The notes below the pieces were generated by a model, which was not told where the DNA came from, did not search any database, and worked only from the letters and a program-made list of their open reading frames with translations. The position numbers and the translations under genes were made by a program. A stretch of 64,000 nt of DNA, from NCBI RefSeq assembly GCF_000264905.1, contig NW_006763136.1, forward strand, positions 415,934-479,933, read 5' to 3'. Source of the DNA: Stereum hirsutum FP-91666 SS1 (Eukaryota > Basidiomycota > Agaricomycetes > Russulales > Stereaceae). This document shows, piece after piece, positions 55,057-64,000 of the stretch; position 1 is the stretch's first letter; every line of letters begins with the position of its first letter.

Positions 55057-57619
55057 ATGTTCTGGTCGAAACTGCTGTCGATAATAGCCTCCTTCGCCAT
55101 GTCGTTGGCTGCGGGCCTGTCCATTTGCGCAGCTCTTTTCATCGCTTGGAACTTGACACACTTCCTTAAGCAGACTCATCTGCATAACATACCCGGGCCT
55201 GCCTTGCAGAAATACTGGTGCGGTCAGTAGAGTTTAATTTCCCTTTCCCCTTCATAGTATACTGACCACTGTCCGATATTAGGCAATCTTAGAGAAGTCT
55301 TCAGTTTGCAGGGTGAGTAGATGAAGGTCCAAAACGCGATCTTACTCATTCTATTATGCCAGGCTGGGACTTCCATGCCCGCATGCCGCTTGAGCATGGA
55401 AGAGTCTACAAGCTATGGGGATTCTTTGGTGTATGCCGTTCTTTTACGGTCATTCTAAAAGCATCTATTGACACTCGTCCCAGGATGCCATGCTTCACAT
55501 CAGTGACCCCAAGCCGCTTTACAACGTCCTGATCAAAGATGCTGACGTCTGGGAAGAGACGGACGCGTTCATCCAGTGGGCACCTTTCTTGATGCGTCTG
55601 CTTGTCTAGAGACACTAACGACGCCCCACGAAACTAGGTCCAATTCGTTGTTCTTCGGGCAGGGTCTGTTGAGCACGCTCGGTACGTCACCATGTTCTCC
55701 AAGGGGATATCTCAGCGCCTGAATTCGATTAGGAGCGCATCATCGCCGCCAGCGCAAGCTAATCGGCCCTCTGTTCTCCATCAACCATATGCGATACATG
55801 CTTCCCATATTCTACAAAATCTCTCATCAGGTATGAATCTCCTGCTTAACAGCCACGGATGATAAGGCTTACAGGGGAATCCGTATCTTTTCAAACAGTT
55901 CGAGGATGTTTTGAAAGCTGAAACTGCCAAGGGTCCTCAAGAAGTGGATGTTTTGAACTGGATCACTCGCGTCGCATTGGAAGTCATTGGGCAAGGCGGG
56001 CTCGGATACTCGTTTGATGCCCTCAACCCGAACTCCGCAAATAGCCGTTACGTCAAGGCCGCTAAAATGCTCTTGTACGCCATCTTATACCCATATTCGT
56101 CTTGGACCGGGTAGCTTACTGCCTCGTAAAGCCCTACAGCCGGCAAGATAGGTTTGATAGGGCAATCGCTTCCTTATTGGACGAAGCTTGGTAGTGCAAA
56201 ATTCCGTCAATGGGCTGTGCGATACGTCCCAATGCAGGACATCAACACTCTGGTCAATTCAGCTACGATCATGGACGAAACGTCTAAGAGGGTCTTTGCG
56301 GAGAAGAAAGCGGCTCTGGAGAAGGGAGAAGATGCGGCCGTCGCTCAGATGGGCGAGCAAAGAGATATCATGAGCACTCTGCGTAAGCCCCAATCCTTCA
56401 GTCTCACAAATCCTCTCTTAACGGATCTTTGAACAGTGAAAGCAAATCTGACCGCAGACGAAGCTGACCGGCTGTCGGACGTTGATTTGTTGGGACAATT
56501 GAAGTAAGTTTTTTGGTCTGCAGTTGTACTCAATTCTTACATGCTGATTGTGTTCCTATCCTCTCTCCAGCACTCTCATGTTCGCCGCCATGGACACGAC
56601 ATCCTCCGCCTTGTCACGCGCCCTACTAATGTTGTCTCTGAACCCAGAGGTGCAGGAGAAGTTGCGTCAGGAGCTTACCACTGCTCGCCGAGAAGCAGGG
56701 GGTGATTTGGACTACGACACTCTCCAAGAGCTTCCACTCTTAGAGGGCGTTTGCAGAGAGACCCTACGCGTGTAAGTTGTCTTTCTAGCATGGCTGGACC
56801 TCAATACTGATTCTCCACCGTAGATTCCCTCCTCTCACCTATATTCCGAGAATGTTAGTCGCTCGCATAGCTGCTCACGTCTATAAAACGGAACCCTTAC
56901 ACAACTCCACACAGTGCCCGCAAAGATACCGTCCTGCCGCTGAGCAGTCCACTCAGACTGAACGATGGAACAACCGTCAATGAGATCGTCACTCCTAAGA
57001 ACACAAGTATCTTCGTCGGAATCAAGGCTATCAACACAGGTACGTCTCAAAAACCTTTGATTTATGTGCAGTGGTATATGGGATTCACCTGATAGTTACT
57101 TCGTAGACGTTGGCATTTGGGGGCCTGATGCGACTGAGTGGAAGCCCGAACGATGGCTGTCGCCTCTTCCGGATAGTGTCACTAACGCTCGTGTTCCGGG
57201 AGTATACTCCAATCTGTAAGTAATCGCCTCTCAGAGGTACATCCGAGGCACTCATCACTGCTCACAACGGTAGCTTGACCTTCATGGGAGGAGGGAGATC
57301 CTGCATGTGAGTTCTGCACCTCTTTCTCGATCTTCTACCATCGCTGATCTTTGCGATTACCCTGGTGACAGTGGCTTCAAGTTCTCCGTGATGGAAATCA
57401 GTACGCTCATCTCGCCTGTCTTCCTGACTGCCTCTCTGACTCTTATTTTCCGTTTATCTAGAAATCGTCCTCTCCGTCATGATCCCACTGTTCCAGTTTT
57501 CACCCACGAAGAAGAAGATCGACTGGCTTCTGGGCCCAGTGGCTGCACCCGTGGTCTCTGGAGAGAGATATCCGTCCATGCCTTTAGTTGTCTCGAGGAT
57601 AGCAGGTGCGGAAGCTTAG
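55057..57619 (+). CDS. Cytochrome P450, tandem copy 1 (possible frame break)
   Basis: A highly split gene starting MFWSKLLSIIASFAMSLAAG (membrane anchor). Landmarks: HNIPGPA, GNLREVFSLQGWDFHARMP, HHRRQRKLIGPLFSINHMRY, WITRVALEVIGQGGLGYSFD, I-helix FAAMDTTSSALSR, ExxR in CRETLRV, PERWLSPLPDSVTNARVPGV YSN and the haem loop FMGGGRSCIGFKFS. It ends PLVVSRIAGAEA. All these are present, so the fold is intact except near 56070-56160. There no canonical splice pair keeps frame from KAAKMLL into KIGLIGQSLPYWTKLG; aligned to copy 2 it lacks about 8 nt. Either an unusual intron is used or the gene is broken. Substrate unknown. Confidence 0.8.
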
Positions 57620-58927
57620 ATGTTCTATCAAGGGATTATTCGATGTAGGCCTTGCGAGATGGTTTTTCACGGACTGCTGCCTGTTGTCGAGGATTGTGCT
57701 GAGGCTTCATTCGCTCTAATAATTGGAAGACGGGGCGTTCCATGTCAGTATTTCAGTCATAGAGAAATGTGTATGATGGCGAGTAATGTAACTCTTTTAT
57801 CTTGTAATTGACCTGCTCGAATATATATGCCGAGTCGCTGTGGTTTGTTGCTGTTGCTCTCTCAATGATGGACATAGATGTCGCATTCTTCTTCTTGCAA
57901 TTATGGTCACTTTCAACATTCCATGCTATATATATATATACATATACAAGAGATAGAGCTCTCCGATGGCTCGCCATTTCTTGTACTCCAAGCATGCAAG
58001 TAAGTCACAATTCAGATGTTGCGCAGCGATGTTCGTAACGACGTCCATGATGCACCCATCCGGCATACTTATTCAGCGTATCCTGTAGCTCTGCGTGGAT
58101 AATATAAGAGGTTTGGGCTAACGACTCGCTACTTCTATGGACGATTCTGACGTTGTACTCTGGAAAAAGTTGACCTGAACCGGTGCCATAGAGGAATCGA
58201 ACAGGAGCAGAAACCAATTTGTGGCGACGTGTGGCGCAGGCTCGGGCGGCATCTCCCGAATCTGAAGTTTTACGATTTTGTGTTTACCATCTCGGTCCTC
58301 CGCTCTCTTACGTCGCTTGCCCAGTGTCTCGTGTTCAGACGACCCACACTACGGTGGTTTCGAAGCTCTTCGAGAGACGCTCATCAACTGTGGAATGACC
58401 GACATATCGGCACCGACAAATCCTTACCATCCCGGAGTCTACTGCCCCTTGACTGCTGTCCTTTGTTCAGATTTTTATCATCACCGTCCTTTACAACACT
58501 GGCAGAAAAGTTCAGCGGCTTCGAGTCCTCCAGATTCATGAAATTGTCGACCCATAAGGTTCTCTCAGTGTCTTGGCCTCAACTGCATGACACAACATGC
58601 GCACCGCATTCTTCAGCATCTTCTCTGTTATCACACCCCTAGCACCCCAACTGTGAAGACGATCTTCTTTTCCGCACGCCATTCTGCCACGACCGCCCAT
58701 GCCTTGAATTGTGCCACATCCGGTTTCCTTAGGGACCCCGGGTGCATAACGTCAATCTCCTCCCCCTCTTAAGACAGATAAACGAGGACCTTTAGATATG
58801 CGGGACTTCTCGACCGCACACCTCTTTGTGTATAAAGTAAGACTGCGAACGTCGCAGCCCATACCCTGACCTCATCGCACCTTGATCAGCCCTACAATCG
58901 CCAACATCTCTAACAATCCCTCCTCAC
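57620..58927. other. Intergenic region within the P450 array
   Basis: This 1.3-kb stretch separates P450 copies 1 and 2. It includes a TA-repeat near 57930. Short frames near 58222-58640 (such as GRHLPNLKFYDFVFTISVL) could be a decayed gene, but no unit could be built. Confidence 0.4.
58831..58836 (+). promoter_or_regulatory. TATA box of tandem P450 gene 2
   Basis: TATAAA about 97 bp upstream of the ATG at 58928. Confidence 0.5.
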
Positions 58928-61395
58928 ATGCTGCTTCTTGCCGACATATCAGTCGCAATGTCGACTATAATCGCGTTTACTGCACTACTGGTAGTGTCTA
59001 CTGCCTACCTCATATCGTCCAGAGTTAGGATTTGGCGCACTCAGGCACACCTACGCAACATCCCTGGTCCTCCCGCAAAGTCACTAGCGTTCGGTCGGCA
59101 TTCCCGTCCACATGTCCAAGTGAATGCCAACATCTGACTTAGCTTCGTTCTCAGGCAATCTTCAACAGGTTTTTAACACGCGTGGTTGGGGCTTTCACGC
59201 TGATATGGCGCAGCGCTATGGGAGCGTCTGGAGGGTTTGGGGATTATTTGGGGTAATGTTCTTCTTTTTGATACTTCTTCGTGGCGCGTGGCTCACCATT
59301 GACTTCAGGATGCTCAACTGCACGTTAGTGACCCAAAAGCCATTCACACCATCTTAGTCAGAGATCAGGACATATTCGAAGAGACGGACATGTTCATCGA
59401 GTAAGATTACCACGTTCTTCTTGTCTTGCTAAGTACGCAGTCCAAACGTATAACTTGGCTTCCCAGGTCCAACAAGCTTTTTTTTGGAATGGGATTACTG
59501 GGTACCCTTGGTCAGTTTCTCGTTTCCGAGTATGAAGACCATGCTTGATTGTCGCTCGCAGGTTCACACCATCGTCGCCAGAGGAAGCTACTTCTGCCGG
59601 TGTTCTCTACCGACCACATGAGATACATGATTCCGACATTCTATAAAGTTACGCACCAGGTTAGCGTGATTCCTAATGGATTTGACCAGCATCGGAGACC
59701 ATGATTTTTCTACCATTATGTCTAGCTTGAGGACGTCTTGAAGGCCAAAGTCACCAGCGGGCCACAGGAAATAGACGTCCTGGACTGGATGACTCGCGTT
59801 GCACTGGAGCTCATCGGCCAAGGTGGACTTGGTTACTCCTTCGAAACGCTTGACGAAACCAAATCAAACCGTTACGCAGCGGCGGTAAAGATGCTATTGC
59901 ACGTATTTTTTCTTTCCTAGATGCTCGTACAGACCTCTAATTTCCCATGCACAACACAGCCCGGCGTGTGCCCGAGTCCCGATCCTTCTAATGTTACTTC
60001 CCTGTGTAGCCAACTTCGGACCTGCAGCCTTTCGCCGCTGGATTATACAATTAATGCCATCCAAGACTATCAAACAGTTGATCGACGCTACTGATGTCAT
60101 GGATGAGACGTCGAGGATGGTGTTCTCCCACAAAAAGGAGGCCTTGGAAAAGGGAGATGACGCAGTGGTACACCAAATCGGGGAAGGAAGGGACATCATG
60201 AGCGTCCTCAGTGAGACCTTTCCGGAGTCTGCGGCCTGTATCTCATTCTAACACTCCTTTCTCGCCCGCAGTGCGATCTAATATGGATGCTGACGAGGAC
60301 GACCGGCTGCCTGAACATGAATTGCTGAGCCAGATGACGTGCGTTCCTAAGACCTGAAGTGTCACACTAGCACTGATCACTTAACCATTATATGTTGCAG
60401 GACTCTGGTTTTTGCTGCCATGGACACAACGTCTACTGCGCTCGCTCGTACGTTTTTCCTCTTGGCAATGAATCCACAAGTACAAGACACATTGCGTGAG
60501 GAGCTTGTCAATGCCCGAAGGCAAACCGAAGGCGATCTTGATTATGATACCTTGAACGAGCTGCCGTACCTAGAGGCCGTATGTCGAGAGACTCTTCGAG
60601 TGTAAGGCAGCCCTTGTGTTGTCATGGGATCTATTTCTCACTATCAAACCATAGCCACCCGCCGGGTACTGGGGTTTCTAGGATGTGAGTTAACTGTAAT
60701 ACTATTATATCACGTCAGGATCCTCATCCCTCTTTTGACTCAACAGCGCGCGAAAGGACGCAATTCTGCCCTTGAGCACCCCCATCAGAGGAAATGACGA
60801 TAGCATCATCTCGGAGATCGCTATCCCTAGGAACACGACCGTTATGGTTGGTATCAAGGCAGTGAACACTTATACGGAGATATGGGGAGCGGATGCTGCT
60901 CAGTGGAAGCCCGAGAGGTGGATGTCACCTCTGCCCGAGAGCGTCACAAACGCTCGTATCCCCGGAGTCTACTCCAATATGTTTGTCTTCCACCACACGA
61001 CCGACTAAATTTATTATACTGATTACGGTTGTATCGCTCCCGAAGGTTGACATTCTTGGGTGGTGGAAGGTCCTGCATGTAAGCTCTATCGCGTTTATCC
61101 TTATTTATACTTGATATAACTCTGCTTTACAGTGGCTTCAAGTTCTCGCAGATGGAGATGAGTCCGTCTATGTCCCTTGCGCGTGTGTAGCGGCATTAGT
61201 CAACTGCTGACGATCTTCCGTTTTTTAGAGATTGTCCTTTCTCTCCTGGTTTCTAGCTTCCACTTTTCACCCGGCAAGAAGGAGATCGAATGGCTTTTGG
61301 AACCTGTGTCTTCCCCAATTGTCTCGGGAGGCACGAAACCTTCTATGCCATTGGTGCTTACGCCAGTCCAACCTGGGTTTAAACGCGCTGCTTGA
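58928..61395 (+). CDS. Cytochrome P450, tandem copy 2
   Basis: Start MLLLADISVAMSTIIAFTAL; a second Met precedes the hydrophobic anchor. Landmarks: RNIPGPPAKS, GNLQQVFNTRGWGFHADMAQ, HHRRQRKLLLPVFSTDHMRY, WMTRVALELIGQGGLGYSFE, I-helix FAAMDTTSTALART, ExxR in CRETLRV, PERWMSPLPESVTNARIPGV YSN and haem loop LTFLGGGRSCIGFKFS. One junction (VKMLL to PACARVPILLMLLPC) needs a GC donor to stay in frame. The exon carrying the haem loop is entered at an AAG acceptor. It ends LVLTPVQPGFKRAA. The sequence is close to copies 1 and 3, with the same exon layout. Substrate unknown. Confidence 0.88.
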
Positions 61396-62123
61396 TGTTG
61401 AAGGGATTGCAATGGAACCAGGTTCGTCTTACATGGTTGACAATCTAGTCACAGGCGGCTCCCTCTGATCTTCTTGCCTCCGTATCAACCATCTCTTTTC
61501 GCTAGTCTGCTATCCGCTGACGTTGGAAAATCTATCCGTGTAGGATAATCTTTGTTGCCCCTGTCCCCAGCCACTTCAACTCATCGCTCAGTTCAGCACA
61601 TTTGATAGCTAGCGATGATTGCTTGCACAAGTGATAAATAGCTTTTTTACCACAAGCATCCTGTTGTCTTTGTTGGTTTTGACTTAATATGTAATGGTGC
61701 ACCGCTCCGCTACTTATCCGTCTTTCGAGACACTCCTTTAACGGTGACTCCTCTGACAGATCCCCATTTGTAGTCCCTAATATTGTAAGTATGGTGTTCA
61801 TGACGTATTGTGTCATTATAGGGAGCCCACAAACATCTTCAACAAGTAGAGGTCTCGTCCGTGCGTGCGGGAAACATGGCCATTTGAGTCTCGACGTCTG
61901 AGATCCAGGGCCGAGTGGCGTAGACCTTGAACTCTCAGACCAGTCCTCCTCCGAACAGTGTCAGACACTGTCCGGAGTCACTCATCGATATTTCTTTGGG
62001 GCACAACGCAGACTAGGATTAGGACTCGTTGGCGATCAGCGAGAAGTATAGGTTGGAGAGGCAAGAACCTGTAAGATTCGAAAGTACGGAGCCTACATCC
62101 GGAGCATTCAGAACTGTAAGTTA

Positions 62124-62499
62124 CTATGGTGCGAAGCACTTACTCACCGCATAAGTCGAACACCGGGAAGACCCGGTCACAGGAGGGTCAAATTCGCCTC
62201 TAAGACTTATCTGTCTTGTCAAAATGCTCCTTTTGATGAAAGGAAGAGATCCCCAAGACAGATTTCCAAAATAATTAAATCTGAGGGACTTTCAAAGTTC
62301 CCACCCACCAGATTTGGCGGGTTTCAATTTCTCCCGCCAAACAATTAATATTTAATAGAATTGTTTATTATTTATGAGAGTCCCGGGTTTTTTAAATATG
62401 CTCCAGGAATTTTCTTTCAATAAACTGGAATTTCGACCTCCCGGGCACAAATTTGGCGGTTGAATATTTTATGCGGTGACTAAGTGCTTCGCACCATAG
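62124..62499. mobile_element. MITE-like element with 31-bp terminal inverted repeats
   Basis: The left end CTATGGTGCGAAGCACTTAC... (62124-62154) and the reverse complement of the right end (62469-62499) match at 30 of 31 positions; the single difference is C/G at position 20. The 376-bp element is AT-rich inside and has no coding frame. If the element ends at TGGTGCG, the TA on each side could be a TA target duplication, as in Tc1/mariner-related (Stowaway-type) MITEs. The TIR tip GTGC-GAA-GCAC is itself a small palindrome. It lies between two paralogous P450 genes. Confidence 0.75.
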
Positions 62500-62966
62500 G
62501 GCAAGTTTGCGTTCTATTCTAATTCTGGTGACAAATCTCTCCCGTCTCCTGGCATATTCTACGGCATCATCTCGGCATTCCCACGCGTCACGTCATGATT
62601 TTGGCGCTCCGTCGGTGCAAATCAGCACGCGTGCACGACGTTCTTGTGTACGCTGTACCATAGTACACGCAGTATTCAGATTACTTCTTCGACTCGGAAC
62701 TCTGTGCAGTTGACCTGACAAACGTCTGTGGATCCCCCGACTCATAACGCATTAGTTGCTCGGATGTACGGCGTCTAGAGTGCGCAAACACTGCGCTACA
62801 ATTTTCCATCTTCTTTGTGGACGCTGTTGGACGCAAATACCTGTGCGAGTTCTCCGCACCCATCGACATGTAACTCCTGGTTATCGTCGACACACATGCA
62901 GGATCAATAACGCCCAGTAACGGGTGTTTTCAATACGGAAAGCAGCCACTCCACTTCCTCGTGAAC

Positions 62967-62976
62967 TATATATAAG
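62967..62976 (+). promoter_or_regulatory. TATA box of tandem P450 gene 3
   Basis: TATATATAAG about 80 bp upstream of the ATG at 63050. Confidence 0.55.
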
Positions 62977-63049
62977 GTCCGGAGGCCAGTTCAATTCACA
63001 GTATCCCTTGTTACATCCCCGACCACCAACTTTCAACACTTGACCTATA

Positions 63050-64000
63050 ATGCGTTTGCTGGAACAATCGTTCCAAACATCTATCCTAGTCGCATTACCT
63101 ACCATACTGGCAGTATGCGCCGCTCTGCTGATCCTATCGCGAGTGCGGCTTTGGTACAAGCAATCGCATCTGCGTAACATTCCTGGTCCACCTGCGGAGA
63201 CGTTCGCATTTGGTGAGCACTGTCGTTACCACCTTCAGGCATGTCGTCGTCTGATGCGTTTTTGCTCCCAGGGAATCTAAGTCAGGTCTTCAACTTACAA
63301 GGTTGGGGTTTCCACGAAAGTATAGCGCAAACGTATGGACGAGTTGTTAGAATCTGGGGGCTGTTTGGAGTGAGTCGTCGTCCTCTCGCGATCGGTTCTG
63401 TCACATAACTCAACACCTGCTTCAGGATGCCCAACTCCATATAGGCGATCCTAAACCCCTTTACAACATCTTAATCAAAGACCATGATATATTCGAGGAG
63501 ACGGACTCGATCATCGAGTATGTTTACTATCTCTACTATCTAGAGACTTCTTCTCGACTTCAATGCGGAGACTGATGCTGTCTACTTGATGCAGGACCAA
63601 CAAGCTGTTTTTTGGTATGGGTTTACTAAGTACCCTCGGTTCGTCCCTATGCTATATGGTAAACATTCGTGTCTAACGGTACGGCTAGGGGAGCATCACC
63701 GTCGCCAGAGAAAGCTGCTGAACCCAGTTTTTTCCACCAACCATATGCGATACATGATTCCTACCTTCTATAGTATTTCGCATCAGGTGAGAAAGACTGC
63801 CGGACAACCTCAATCCAAAACAAAACTCATGACTGTCCTGCCGTTTTGCCTAGCTCGATGACATCCTCAAGGCTAAAGTCGCTGATGGACCCCAGGAGCT
63901 TGATGTCCTCGAATGGATGACCCGCGTTGCGCTGGAGCTCGTCGGTCAAGGCGGCTTAGGATATTCCCTCGAAACGTTAGACGAGGGGAAATCGAACCGC
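63050..64000 (+). CDS. Cytochrome P450, tandem copy 3 (cut by window end)
   Basis: The 5' part only. Start MRLLEQSFQTSILVALPTIL (membrane anchor), then RNIPGPPAETFAF, GNLSQVFNLQGWGFHESIAQ, DAQLHIGDPKPLYNILIKDH, GEHHRRQRKLLNPVFSTNHM and WMTRVALELVGQGGLGYSLE. Exon boundaries match copies 1 and 2. The gene runs off the right edge before the I-helix, ExxR and haem regions, so its integrity cannot be judged. Here the residue before HHRRQRK is Glu, whereas copy 1 has Ala and copy 2 Ser. Confidence 0.88.

Larger units (their letters stand above)
61396..63049. other. Intergenic region carrying the MITE-like element
   Basis: This 1.65-kb stretch contains the inverted-repeat element at 62124-62499 and the TATA box of P450 copy 3. 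No gene is supported. Confidence 0.5.

Noticed and set aside
57925..57950. TA microsatellite between P450 copies
   Set aside because: Simple sequence, common and without further structure.
58222..58642. Plus-strand frame with GRHLPNLKFYDF-like sequence
   Set aside because: It may be a gene remnant, but no second supporting segment or F-box was found, so it is only mentioned in the intergenic note.
1..64000. tRNA genes, rRNA, CRISPR arrays, bacterial operons
   Set aside because: None was recognised by eye; the window is eukaryotic. Box-B-like GGTTCGA strings lack a surrounding cloverleaf.

Overview
The window reads as nuclear DNA of a filamentous basidiomycete, most likely an Agaricomycete. 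The genes are dense and lie on both strands. Most are split by very short introns (about 47-75 nt, GT...AG). The content fits this group: expanded F-box proteins, tandem cytochrome P450s, GMC alcohol-oxidase-like enzymes, a CFEM surface protein, a pepsin-type protease and intron-rich housekeeping genes. A wood- or litter-decaying lifestyle is only an inference from the P450/GMC content. Gene models were made by eye from splice signals and frame continuity; no alignment or transcript data were available.

Layout. 0.3-2.9 kb: right-handed beta-helix protein with a bulb-lectin-like C-terminus (+). 3.3-5.0 kb: ribosome assembly factor NOP53 (-). 5.6-22.4 kb: five F-box/F-box-like genes, one with an in-frame stop, interspersed with a 51-aa hydrophilic protein, a CFEM protein and ribosomal protein L31. 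22.7-27.2 kb: an uncharacterised 226-aa protein, a small secreted GPI-type protein and COP9 signalosome subunit 1. 27.8-31.6 kb: a P450 divergent from a seven-helix membrane protein. 32.5-43.1 kb: two paralogous GMC oxidoreductases facing each other, with a universal-stress-protein gene, a WW-domain gene and a two-exon unknown between them. 43.5-49.7 kb: a sixth F-box gene and a large FHA-domain protein. 51.8-53.7 kb: a secreted aspartic protease. 55.1-64.0 kb: three tandem paralogous P450s, the last cut by the window edge. A 376-bp inverted-repeat element (MITE-like) lies between the second and third of these.

How the genes relate. NOP53 and RPL31 serve the 60S ribosome. CSN1 and the F-box proteins belong to one pathway: F-box proteins supply substrates to SCF (cullin-RING) ligases, and the COP9 signalosome removes NEDD8 from cullins. 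The P450s and GMC enzymes are oxidative enzymes of secondary or xenobiotic metabolism, but nothing in the sequence shows that they form one pathway. No tRNA, rRNA or CRISPR array was recognised.

I did not find a clearly new multi-gene system. The points most worth a second look are the inverted GMC duplication, the P450 array with one apparent frame break and a nearby MITE, in-frame TAG codons in an F-box gene and in the seven-helix protein, the beta-helix/lectin fusion, and the overlapping divergent starts of the stress-protein and WW genes.
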